Assembly: GCA_947177375.1 (NCBI GenBank)
Contig: CAMWUF010000035.1
Location: forward strand, 1 to 7,664
Reading direction: 5' to 3'
Origin: an uncultured Ruminococcus sp.
Lineage (GTDB): Bacteria > Bacillota > Clostridia > Oscillospirales > Ruminococcaceae
Length of the DNA stretch: 7,664 nucleotides
Both the position numbers and the translations under genes were made by a program. The first letter of the stretch is position 1; every line of letters starts with the position of its first letter. This document shows, in pieces, positions 1 to 6,189 of this stretch. The notes under the pieces were generated by a model. It had not been told where the DNA came from. It did not search any database and saw only the letters and a list, made by a program, of their open reading frames with translations.

Positions 1-17
1 ATAACTGCAAGATATAC

Positions 18-46
18 TTGCAAAATTTCCAAATTTATAGTATGAT
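18..46 (+). promoter_or_regulatory. Putative sigma-A promoter for pgi
   Basis: TTGCAA at 18-23 (4 of 6 matches to TTGACA) and TATGAT at 41-46 (5 of 6 to TATAAT) are separated by 17 bases, the optimal spacing. Transcription would begin near base 53, leaving a leader of about 30 bases before the ribosome binding site and start of pgi. Start placement is inferred from sequence only, and an AT-rich region can produce such matches by chance. Confidence 0.62.
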
Positions 47-70
47 AATAAATGAATTCTGATTTTTTTT

Positions 71-75
71 GGAGG
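71..75 (+). promoter_or_regulatory. Ribosome binding site deciding the pgi start
   Basis: GGAGG lies 9 bases before the ATG at 85. An in-frame ATG at 52 would place this site inside the coding region, has no Shine-Dalgarno sequence of its own, and sits at or before the predicted transcription start, so 85 is preferred. Confidence 0.85.
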
Positions 76-84
76 CGTTTGTTT

Positions 85-1422
85 ATGGCATTAACTTTAA
101 ACACAAACTACCTGAAAAGCTTTGTCAATCAGGACGAGCTGACGGGTATCAAAGCACAAGTAGAAACCGCTGCTAAAATTCTGCATGATAAAACAGGATT
201 AGGCAAAGATTTTTTGGGTTGGGTAGAACTCCCCACAAATTATGACAAAGAAGAATTTGCCCGCATTAAAGAAGCAGCAAAGAAAATTCAGAACAATTCT
301 GATATTCTGATTGTCATTGGTATTGGCGGTTCTTATCTTGGTGCAAGAGCAGCGATTGAATTTTTAAAATCGCCGTTTTATAATAACATGAAAAAAGATA
401 CACCAGATATTTATTATGTTGGCAATAATATTAATCCGACTTACTTAAATGAAATTCTTGCTATCTGTGAGGGCAAAGATATTTCCGTGAATGTTATTTC
501 CAAATCTGGTACAACAACAGAACCTGCACTTGCATTCAGAGTATTTAAAAAACTGATAGAAGATAAATATGGAAAAGAAGAAGCAAAAAATCATATTTTT
601 GCTACAACTGACAAGGCAAAAGGCACTTTGAAAGAATTATCTAATACAGAAGGTTATGAAACTTTTGTTGTACCTGATGATGTTGGCGGAAGATTTTCTG
701 TATTAACAGCAGTTGGCTTGTTGCCGATTGCAGTCGCTGGCTGTGATATTGATAAACTCATGGAAGGTGCAAGACAAGCACAAGCAGATTATACAGCTGA
801 TTTTGAACAGAATGACTGCTATCAATATGCTGCATTGAGAAATATTTTATACAGGAAAGGCAAATCTGTTGAAATGTTAGTTTCTTATGACCCAAGTTTT
901 GCTATGATGTCTGAATGGTATAAGCAATTATTCGGCGAAAGCGAAGGCAAAGATAATAAAGGCATTTTCCCTGCATCTGTTGTATTTTCTACAGATTTGC
1001 ACTCTATGGGACAGTATGTGCAAGAGGGTTCACGCATTATGTTTGAAACTGTTGTGGATATTAAACAGCCAAAACAGGATTTTTATCTTGAAAAAGATGA
1101 AGCAAATCTGGACGGCTTAAATTTTCTGTGTGGTCAGAATATGTCCATTGTCAACAGAAAAGCATTTGAGGGAACAATTTTAGCTCATACAGAAGGCGGT
1201 GTGCCGAATATTATTTTAGAGCTGGAAGATACTTCAGAATTTAGTCTGGGCTATTTGATTTATTTCTTTGAAAAGGCTTGTGCAATTTCTGGCTATGTAT
1301 TGGGTGTAAATCCGTTTAATCAGCCTGGAGTTGAAAGTTATAAATCTAATATGTTCGCATTACTGGGAAAACCTGGTTATGAGGGTGCAAAAGCAGAGTT
1401 AGAGCAAAAACTCGGCTATTAA
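85..1422 (+). CDS. pgi: Glucose-6-phosphate isomerase
   Basis: This cytoplasmic glycolytic enzyme interconverts glucose-6-phosphate and fructose-6-phosphate. The 445-residue length is typical of the short bacterial form. Visible motifs are an N-terminal glycine-rich GIGGSYLGARA (79-89), the sugar-phosphate-binding SKSGTTTEP (139-147), the first family signature around DDVGGRFSVLTAVG (198-211), and the second around NPFNQPGVESYK (409-420). By comparison with the family, the catalytic residues are Glu285 in FGESEGK, His306 in TDLHSMG and Lys420. It is complete, with no frameshift. It is first in its transcription unit, with a promoter at 18-46. No terminator separates it from the small P-loop gene 70 bases downstream, so the two are probably co-transcribed. 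Confidence 0.98.
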   Translation: MALTLNTNYLKSFVNQDELTGIKAQVETAAKILHDKTGLGKDFLGWVELPTNYDKEEFARIKEAAKKIQNNSDILIVIGIGGSYLGARAAIEFLKSPFYNNMKKDTPDIYYVGNNINPTYLNEILAICEGKDISVNVISKSGTTTEPALAFRVFKKLIEDKYGKEEAKNHIFATTDKAKGTLKELSNTEGYETFVVPDDVGGRFSVLTAVGLLPIAVAGCDIDKLMEGARQAQADYTADFEQNDCYQYAALRNILYRKGKSVEMLVSYDPSFAMMSEWYKQLFGESEGKDNKGIFPASVVFSTDLHSMGQYVQEGSRIMFETVVDIKQPKQDFYLEKDEANLDGLNFLCGQNMSIVNRKAFEGTILAHTEGGVPNIILELEDTSEFSLGYLIYFFEKACAISGYVLGVNPFNQPGVESYKSNMFALLGKPGYEGAKAELEQKLGY

Positions 1423-1434
1423 TTCAAGCATAAT

Positions 1435-1455
1435 TCATGATGCATTGCATGATGA
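1435..1455. repeat. Short imperfect palindrome between pgi and the P-loop gene
   Basis: The 21 bases are symmetric around a central T at 1445: arms TCAT-g-ATGCA and TGCAT-g-ATGA match as inverted complements except for the matching g positions and the centre. The heptamer CATGATG also appears directly repeated at 1436-1442 and 1448-1454. The near-zero loop makes an RNA hairpin awkward, and no T-tract follows, so this is not a convincing terminator. It may be an operator-like site or chance. Confidence 0.4.
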
Positions 1456-1474
1456 GTTTAAATTATTATTAAAT

Positions 1475-1481
1475 AAAGGAG
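1475..1481 (+). promoter_or_regulatory. Ribosome binding site deciding the P-loop gene start
   Basis: AAAGGAG lies 11 bases before the ATG at 1493, slightly long but acceptable spacing. The longer reading that starts at a TTG at 1445 has no Shine-Dalgarno sequence and would begin inside the palindrome, so it is rejected. Confidence 0.7.
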
Positions 1482-1492
1482 ATTTTTTAACC

Positions 1493-1897
1493 ATGATTCA
1501 GATTATCACTGGAAGAAAAGGCACTGGCAAGACCAAAAATTTGATTGACAGAATCAATACAGCAGTTGCTGAAACAAATGGCTGTCTGGTATGCATTGAA
1601 AAAGGCGAAACCCTGAGACGTTCTATTAGCTACAAAGTTCGTTGGGTTGGTGTGGAACAGTTCGACATTGCAGGCTATGAAAATTTCTATGGATTTATTG
1701 CAGGTATGTTAGCAGGCAATTATGACATCAAGGAAATTTTCATTGATGGCATTCTGAAAATCGGCGGTGCAGATTTTGATGCTTTGGGTGCAATGTTTGC
1801 AAAACTGGATGCTCTCACAGGAAAAGACACTGTTGTGACATTTACAGTTTCTGCTGATAATGACGCTTTGCCAGAATCCGTCACAAGATATTTATAA
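1493..1897 (+). CDS. Small P-loop NTPase-like protein of unknown function
   Basis: The product is 134 residues starting MIQIITGRKGTGKT, with a Walker A motif GRKGTGKT at residues 7-14. A hydrophobic strand ending in Asp, EIFIDG (81-86), could serve as Walker B. Between them lie a strand CLVCIE (31-36) and an aromatic-rich stretch EQFDIAGYENFYGFIAG (55-71). The N-terminus recalls the ATP-binding start of AddB-type helicases, but the protein is far too short for one, and no helicase, sensor or arginine-finger motif is evident. I recall similar short proteins in clostridial genomes, sometimes labelled PilT-like, without known function. The gene probably shares a transcript with pgi and ends at the hairpin 1914-1942. 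ATP or GTP binding is a reasonable inference; the cellular role is not known. Confidence 0.85.
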   Translation: MIQIITGRKGTGKTKNLIDRINTAVAETNGCLVCIEKGETLRRSISYKVRWVGVEQFDIAGYENFYGFIAGMLAGNYDIKEIFIDGILKIGGADFDALGAMFAKLDALTGKDTVVTFTVSADNDALPESVTRYL

Positions 1898-1913
1898 TTC
1901 TAAAAAATTTCCC

Positions 1914-1942
1914 AAAGCCAGTTGCAAATATAACTGGCTTTT
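1914..1942 (+). terminator. Probable terminator after the pgi operon
   Basis: AAAGCCAGTT (1914-1923) pairs perfectly with AACTGGCTTT (1932-1941) over 10 bp with an 8-base loop. CC at 1912-1913 and GG at 1943-1944 could extend the stem past a bulged T. The T-run is only four bases, so termination may be partial. It lies 16 bases after the stop codon and before the next promoter, where a terminator is expected. Confidence 0.7.
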
Positions 1943-1945
1943 GGT

Positions 1946-1963
1946 GAAAATCTGCTGATTTTC
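1946..1963 (+). repeat. Second small hairpin after the terminator
   Basis: GAAAATC (1946-1952) is perfectly complementary to GATTTTC (1957-1963) with the 4-base loop TGCT. It is AT-rich and weak, and lies between the terminator hairpin and the -35 box at 1974. It may assist termination or be incidental. Confidence 0.4.
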
Positions 1964-1973
1964 TAAAAAACAC

Positions 1974-2007
1974 TTGACAAATTAAAAAAATTTCGCTATA
2001 ATATAAT
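1974..2007 (+). promoter_or_regulatory. Consensus sigma-A promoter of the yceD-rpmF unit
   Basis: TTGACA at 1974-1979 and TATAAT at 1997-2002 are both exact consensus hexamers separated by exactly 17 bases. A second TATAAT at 2002-2007 overlaps the first by one base but has a 22-base spacer. Transcription should start near 2009, giving a leader of about 40 bases. Such a strong promoter fits expression of a ribosomal protein gene. Confidence 0.92.
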
Positions 2008-2050
2008 TTGTGGTGCTTGATGCTCTTGAAAGAAATGAGGATTTGCAATT

Positions 2051-2518
2051 ATGATAATGCATATTAAAAATATTTTAAATGTTCCAAATAGTTCAGAGGC
2101 ATTTTCGTTTGTAATGCCAGAAGAACAGCTTGCAGTAATTCGTGATTTTGAATTTGCGACACCTGTGCAAATAACAGGTAAAGTTGCCAATCGTGCTGGT
2201 GTTGTAACATTGACAATGCAAATCACTTTTTCTTTGCTTGTCACCTGTGACCGCTGTTTGAAGCAGACCGTGCAGGCATTTTCTTATGATGCAGAACATC
2301 TTGTTGTGAGATTTTTACATGATGAAGAAGATGAAGAAAATTATGTCATCGCAAAAGCAGATAGCATTGATATTGCAGAAATTGCTTTGTCAGATTTAAT
2401 ATTAGAACTGCCTACAAAATTGCTTTGCAGTGAGGATTGCAAAGGCTTATGTCCACAATGTGGCTGTGATAGAAATCTAACAGAGTGTAGCTGCATGAAC
2501 AAAATAATTTTTGATTAA
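2051..2518 (+). CDS. yceD: DUF177/YceD family protein
   Basis: The product is a 155-residue protein of the DUF177 family, which is linked to large-subunit ribosomal RNA accumulation in bacteria and plastids; its biochemical activity is not settled. Cys66 and Cys69 form a CxxC pair (VTCDRC). The C-terminus carries seven cysteines, at 126, 130, 134, 137, 139, 146 and 148, within the diagnostic CKGLCPQCG block (130-138), suggesting metal binding. An acidic stretch DEEDEE lies at 81-86. The ATG at 2051 follows GAGG (2037-2040) by 10 bases; a second ATG at 2057 has poorer spacing. The gene directly precedes rpmF by 12 bases, the classic and widely conserved pairing, which strongly supports the family call. 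Confidence 0.92.
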   Translation: MIMHIKNILNVPNSSEAFSFVMPEEQLAVIRDFEFATPVQITGKVANRAGVVTLTMQITFSLLVTCDRCLKQTVQAFSYDAEHLVVRFLHDEEDEENYVIAKADSIDIAEIALSDLILELPTKLLCSEDCKGLCPQCGCDRNLTECSCMNKIIFD

Positions 2519-2530
2519 GGGGGTGCTAGC

Positions 2531-2716
2531 ATGGCAGTACCAAAAAGAAAGACTTCTAAGGCAAGAAAAAATAAAAGACGTAGTGCAGTATGGAAATTAG
2601 ACGCTCCAGCAATGAGCAGATGTGACCATTGTGGAGAATTAAAAGCTCCACACAAAGTTTGTAAAAACTGCGGTTTCTATAAAGGCGTAGAAGTTATTAA
2701 AATTGATGTTTTATAA
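2531..2716 (+). CDS. rpmF: 50S ribosomal protein L32
   Basis: This 61-residue structural protein of the large ribosomal subunit begins with the characteristic MAVPKRKTSKARKNKRR basic N-terminus. It contains a four-cysteine zinc ribbon: Cys31 and Cys34 (CDHC), Cys44 and Cys47 (CKNC). It is therefore the zinc-binding form rather than the cysteine-free paralogue some bacteria use under zinc limitation. AAGGGGG at 2517-2523 sits 7 bases before the ATG and overlaps the yceD stop codon, which suggests coupled translation. In many bacteria plsX and fabH follow rpmF; here a terminator and a DUF512 gene follow instead. Confidence 0.98.
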   Translation: MAVPKRKTSKARKNKRRSAVWKLDAPAMSRCDHCGELKAPHKVCKNCGFYKGVEVIKIDVL

Positions 2717-2717
2717 T
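2712..2717 (+). promoter_or_regulatory. Isolated TATAAT at the rpmF stop, possible weak promoter
   Basis: TATAAT overlaps the rpmF stop codon. No recognisable -35 hexamer lies 16-18 bases upstream, and the extended -10 TG is not in the correct position. If it is used, transcription would start near 2724, just before the hairpin, and could supply the DUF512-der-plsY-gpsA genes. Chance occurrence is quite possible in this AT-rich sequence. Confidence 0.2.
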
Positions 2718-2728
2718 AACAGGAACAA

Positions 2729-2765
2729 ATGGAGAGAGGCGGGGCTTCTCTCTGTTTTTGTTTTT
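2729..2765 (+). terminator. Intrinsic terminator after rpmF
   Basis: Bases 2729-2740 pair with 2744-2755 over 12 bp, including three G-U pairs, around a GGG loop. The core is GAGAGA with TCTCTC. The T-run TTTTT (2755-2759), interrupted by one G, continues as TTTTT (2761-2765). This is the best terminator in the window. It ends only about 5 bases before the ribosome binding site of the next gene, so transcripts that read through carry the hairpin in the DUF512 leader. Confidence 0.85.
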
Positions 2766-2770
2766 CTTGA

Positions 2771-2780
2771 AAGGCGGTGA
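2771..2780 (+). promoter_or_regulatory. Ribosome binding site deciding a TTG start
   Basis: AAGGCGGTGA differs from the full anti-16S complement AAGGAGGTGA at one base. It lies 7 bases (counted from GG at 2776-2777) before the TTG at 2785. No ATG is suitably placed, and upstream in-frame TTG codons fall in the terminator T-run, so the TTG at 2785 is chosen. Confidence 0.8.
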
Positions 2781-2784
2781 ATTT

Positions 2785-4086
2785 TTGGCTGAAATTACAG
2801 GTGTCATAAAAAATTCTCTTGCAGATAAAGCAGGCATTCAGACAGGCGAAATATTAATTTCTATTAATCAGCATAATATACATGATGTATTAGATTACAT
2901 GTATTATGCATCAGAAACTAAAATTTCACTAGTCATTGAAAATCATGGCATTCAGCGTGAAGTAAAAATTTTAAAAGATGAATACGATGATTTAGGACTT
3001 GAATTTGCAAGTTTTCTTATGGATAAAAAACAAAGCTGTAGAAATAAATGTGTATTTTGCTTTATTGACCAAATGCCCCCGAATATGCGTGAAAGTTTAT
3101 ATTTTAAAGATGATGATGCAAGATTGTCTTTTTTGCAGGGCAATTATGTCACGCTGACAAATATGACACAACAAGACGTTGACAGAATTATTCAGATGAA
3201 ATTAAATATTAATGTCTCTGTACATACGACAAATCCAGAATTGCGTTGCAAAATGATGAATAATCGCTTTGCAGGACAAAAATTAGATTATCTTTGGCAA
3301 ATGGCGAAAGCAGGGATTCAGTTAAATTGTCAGATTGTACTTTGTCCTGATTTGAATGATGGTGCAGAATTGGAACGGACTCTGAAAGATTTAGGGCAAA
3401 TGTTGCCAAATTTAACAAGTGTTGCAGTTGTGCCTGTTGGATTGTCTAAATTCAGAGAAAATTTATATCCGTTGACAAGCTTTACAAAAGAAACTGCTAG
3501 TCAAGCAATTGATTTAATAGAAAATTATCAATTGGAATTTTTAAAAAAATTTCATACAAGAGTTGTATTTCCATCTGATGAATTTTTTTTAATTGCAGAA
3601 AGAGATTTGCCTGATGCTGATTATTATGAAGATTATCCCCAATATGAAAATGGTGTTGGCATGTTGCGTTCTCTGGCAGATGAATTTTATTCAGCTTTAG
3701 CAGATGAAGAAACCAGAAATATAAACAGGACAATTTCTATTGCCACTGGAAAAAGTTCTTATGAGTTTATCTGTCAGCTTGTAAAAAACGCAGAAAGAAA
3801 ATTTTCTGGTTTGACTTGTCAAGTATTTTGTATTAAGAATTATTTTTTTGGTGAAACTATCACTGTTACTGGGCTTATTACAGCTCAGGATTTAATGAAT
3901 CAACTGAAAAATAAAAATTTAGGTGATATATTATTATTATCATCTAGTATGATTCGAAAAAATAGTGATGTATTTTTAGATGATTTTAAAATTTCTGATG
4001 TAGAAAAAAATTTAAATATTAACATTCAGCTTGTTAATAACGATGGCTATGATTTGCTAGATGCGATATTAGGAAATTTAGATTAA
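2785..4086 (+). CDS. DUF512 family PDZ/radical-SAM protein
   Basis: The product has 433 residues. Residues 1-60 look like a compact PDZ domain (IKNSLADKAGIQTGEILISINQ, with its GIQTGE turn). CRNKCVFC gives Cys85, Cys89 and Cys92 in the CxxxCxxC arrangement that binds a radical-SAM 4Fe-4S cluster, followed by FIDQMPPNMRESLYFKDDD, a hallmark of this family, in a radical-SAM-like region to about residue 290. The remainder is the DUF512 domain (TGKSSYEFI near 321; VTGLITAQDL near 361). There is no signal peptide or membrane segment, so it is probably cytoplasmic. The reaction and substrate of the family are unknown to me. It starts at TTG and is first in the der-plsY-gpsA cluster; its stop codon lies 26 bases before der. 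The gene order resembles that of other clostridia. Confidence 0.92.
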   Translation: MAEITGVIKNSLADKAGIQTGEILISINQHNIHDVLDYMYYASETKISLVIENHGIQREVKILKDEYDDLGLEFASFLMDKKQSCRNKCVFCFIDQMPPNMRESLYFKDDDARLSFLQGNYVTLTNMTQQDVDRIIQMKLNINVSVHTTNPELRCKMMNNRFAGQKLDYLWQMAKAGIQLNCQIVLCPDLNDGAELERTLKDLGQMLPNLTSVAVVPVGLSKFRENLYPLTSFTKETASQAIDLIENYQLEFLKKFHTRVVFPSDEFFLIAERDLPDADYYEDYPQYENGVGMLRSLADEFYSALADEETRNINRTISIATGKSSYEFICQLVKNAERKFSGLTCQVFCIKNYFFGETITVTGLITAQDLMNQLKNKNLGDILLLSSSMIRKNSDVFLDDFKISDVEKNLNINIQLVNNDGYDLLDAILGNLD

Positions 4087-4096
4087 TGAATCAATT

Positions 4097-4107
4097 AAAA
4101 GGAGGAG
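4097..4107 (+). promoter_or_regulatory. Ribosome binding site deciding the der start
   Basis: AAAAGGAGGAG has its GGAGG core 7 bases before the ATG at 4113. An in-frame ATG at 4086 overlaps the DUF512 stop codon (TAATG) but would put this strong site inside the coding region and has only a weak AGGA 11 bases upstream. Family proteins also begin close to the first G-domain strand, as the start at 4113 does. Confidence 0.88.
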
Positions 4108-4112
4108 ATAGC

Positions 4113-5441
4113 ATGGCTTTGCCTGTTGTTGCCGTTGTTGGCAGACCAAATGTTGGAAAATCGACTTTATTTAATAAACTTGTTGGACAAAGAATTTCTA
4201 TTGTAGAAGATACCCCTGGCGTCACAAGAGATAGAATTTATTCTAAGTGCGAATGGCGGGAACATAAATTTATGGTTGTAGACACGGGAGGCATTGAACC
4301 AAAAGAAGATGATAAAATGCTGACTCTCATGCGTCAGCAAGCAGAAATTGCAATTTCTCATGCAGATGTCATTGTATTTGTCACAGACGTCAGAACAGGT
4401 GTAACGGCAAATGATTATGCTGTTGCAGATATGCTGCAAAAAAGCGGTAAGCCAATTGTTCTTGCTGTGAATAAATGCGATAATCTGGGACAAATTCCAA
4501 TGGAAGTTTATGAATTTTATAATTTAGGCATTGGTGAACCGTTTCCGATTTCGTCTGTCCATGGTCATGGTACAGGTGATATGTTAGATGAAATTATCAG
4601 CCATTTTCCAGAATCTGATTTTGATGACTATGAAGAAACTGATATTAAAATTGCCGTTATCGGCAAACCAAATGCTGGAAAGTCATCTTTGATTAATAAA
4701 ATTGCTGGTGAAGAAAGAGTGATTGTCTCTGATATTGCTGGAACGACCAGAGATGCAACAGATACGATTATAGAACGCAATAATAATAGATTTATATTTA
4801 TCGACACAGCAGGAATTCGCAAAAAATCTAAAATTACAGAACGTGTAGAGCATTTTAGTGTATTAAGGGCTTATATGGCAGTTGACAGGGCAGATGTTTG
4901 TGTTATCATGATTGATGCAACAGTTGGCTTTACAGAACAGGATTCCAAAGTTGCTGGCTACGCTCATGAACAAGGCAAAGCCTGCATTGTTGCTGTAAAT
5001 AAATGGGACGCTGTGGAAAAAACAGATAAAACCATGAAAGAATATCAGACAAAGCTTGAAAATGATTTTAGTTTTATGTCTTATGTGCCGTTTATTTTTA
5101 TTTCCGCAAAAACAGGTCAGAGAATTGAAAAATTATTTGATTTAATTCAGCATGTCTATGAACAGAATTCTATGCGAATTAGCACGGGTACTCTAAATGA
5201 TGTACTTGCTTATGCAATCGCAAGAGTACAACCGCCGTCTGATAAAGGACGAAGATTAAAAATTTATTATATGACACAGGCATCTACAAAACCGCCAACG
5301 TTTGTATTATTTGTAAACAGAGCAGATTTATTTCATTTTTCTTATCAAAGATATATTGAAAATCAAATCCGTACAACGTTTGGATTAGATGGCACACCTG
5401 TTAGATTTATTATTCGTGAACGTAATCGTAATGATGATTAA
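4113..5441 (+). CDS. der: Ribosome-associated GTPase Der (EngA)
   Basis: Der is a tandem-domain GTPase that binds the 50S subunit and is needed for its late assembly; it is essential in well-studied bacteria. The 442 residues carry G domain 1 with G1 GRPNVGKS (10-17), G2 around DTPGVTRD (33-40), G3 DTGG (57-60) and G4 NKCD (120-123). G domain 2 has GKPNAGKS (184-191), TTRD (211-214), DTAG (231-234), NKWD (296-299) and SAKTG (331-335). A C-terminal KH-like RNA-binding domain spans about 351-437 and includes PPTFVLFVN. An acidic linker (DFDDYEETD, 169-177) joins the G domains. All nucleotide-binding motifs are intact. It lies between DUF512 and plsY, with 19 bases before plsY. Confidence 0.98.
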   Translation: MALPVVAVVGRPNVGKSTLFNKLVGQRISIVEDTPGVTRDRIYSKCEWREHKFMVVDTGGIEPKEDDKMLTLMRQQAEIAISHADVIVFVTDVRTGVTANDYAVADMLQKSGKPIVLAVNKCDNLGQIPMEVYEFYNLGIGEPFPISSVHGHGTGDMLDEIISHFPESDFDDYEETDIKIAVIGKPNAGKSSLINKIAGEERVIVSDIAGTTRDATDTIIERNNNRFIFIDTAGIRKKSKITERVEHFSVLRAYMAVDRADVCVIMIDATVGFTEQDSKVAGYAHEQGKACIVAVNKWDAVEKTDKTMKEYQTKLENDFSFMSYVPFIFISAKTGQRIEKLFDLIQHVYEQNSMRISTGTLNDVLAYAIARVQPPSDKGRRLKIYYMTQASTKPPTFVLFVNRADLFHFSYQRYIENQIRTTFGLDGTPVRFIIRERNRNDD

Positions 5442-5460
5442 ATAGCTAGGAGGAATTTTT

Positions 5461-6123
5461 ATGACAATTCTTATATGTGTCATTGCAATGGCTCTTGGCT
5501 ATCTGTTCGGCAGTATTAATTCTGCAATTCTAACTGTCAGATTATTAAAACACGAAGATGTTCGTAATTTTGGCAGTGGAAACGCAGGATTAACAAATAC
5601 TTTGCGTTGTTTTGGAAAAACTTGTGCTTTGCTCACGCTAATTGGCGATTTAGGCAAAGGCGTTGTTGCAGTTTTATTAAGCAAATTATTTGCAAATTTA
5701 TTATTACCTGAACAAAATCCAGATTTCTATATGATTGGCTGTTTGGCTGGCATATTTGCTATTATAGGACATGTATTTCCGTTATATCATCATTTTAAAG
5801 GCGGAAAAGGTGTATTAGTTGGCGTTTCTATATTTTTAATTCTTGACTGGAAAGTATTTTTCATTTTAATTGGCATTTTTGCAGTAATTCTGGCTGTTTC
5901 TAAATATGTCAGTTTAGCATCTATTATTGCAACGGCATGTTGTCCATTCCTGACACTTATCACGCAATCTATCTGGCATACAGAATATACCAAAGGACAA
6001 TTATTCCTGCATTTTGGCTTGCAGTGTGTCATGGCATTTATGATTATTTTTATGCACAGGTCTAATATTGCACGCTTGAAAAATCACACAGAACGTAAAT
6101 TCGGAGAGAAAAAAAATTCTTAA
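5461..6123 (+). CDS. plsY: Acyl-phosphate:glycerol-3-phosphate acyltransferase PlsY
   Basis: PlsY is an integral membrane enzyme that transfers an acyl group from acyl-phosphate (made by PlsX) to position 1 of glycerol-3-phosphate, giving lysophosphatidic acid. The 220 residues are strongly hydrophobic with several membrane segments (about 2-22, 54-77, 88-107, 118-136, 138-165 and 181-197). Conserved loops are visible: GSGNAGLTN (38-46), GDLGKG (62-67), HHFKGGKGV (110-118) and C-terminal HRSNIARLKNHTERKFG (199-215). AGGAGG at 5448-5453 is 7 bases before the ATG. The length is slightly above usual because of a basic tail. The gene upstream of gpsA supplies the step that consumes the GpsA product; plsX is not in the window. 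Confidence 0.97.
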   Translation: MTILICVIAMALGYLFGSINSAILTVRLLKHEDVRNFGSGNAGLTNTLRCFGKTCALLTLIGDLGKGVVAVLLSKLFANLLLPEQNPDFYMIGCLAGIFAIIGHVFPLYHHFKGGKGVLVGVSIFLILDWKVFFILIGIFAVILAVSKYVSLASIIATACCPFLTLITQSIWHTEYTKGQLFLHFGLQCVMAFMIIFMHRSNIARLKNHTERKFGEKKNS

Positions 6124-6189
6124 ATCTTGTAATATTTTATAGCAATCTGTCACTAACTAATAAATAACTTCAAAAAGGAGCGTATTTTT

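Noticed and set aside
52..84. Eleven-codon N-terminal extension of pgi from the ATG at 52
   Set aside because: It contains the GGAGG ribosome binding site, lacks its own, and begins at or before the predicted transcription start.
1445..1492. TTG start extending the P-loop protein by 16 residues
   Set aside because: No Shine-Dalgarno sequence precedes it, it starts inside the palindrome, and the Walker A protein naturally begins at MIQIITG.
1996..2299. Two overlapping minus-strand open frames across the yceD promoter and gene
   Set aside because: They run through a consensus promoter and a recognisable DUF177 gene, and neither encodes a recognisable protein.
4086..4112. ATG overlapping the DUF512 stop as the der start
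   Set aside because: The strong AAAAGGAGGAG site lies within these codons and is ideally placed for the ATG at 4113.
4167..4493. 108-codon open frame on the minus strand inside der
   Set aside because: It lies wholly within an unmistakable GTPase gene, has Cys/His/Asn-rich composition typical of antisense translation, and no domain or ribosome binding site.
6124..6189. Possible promoter (TTGTAA at 6127) in the plsY-gpsA gap
   Set aside because: No -10 hexamer occurs at acceptable spacing; the gap looks like an ordinary intra-operon spacer.
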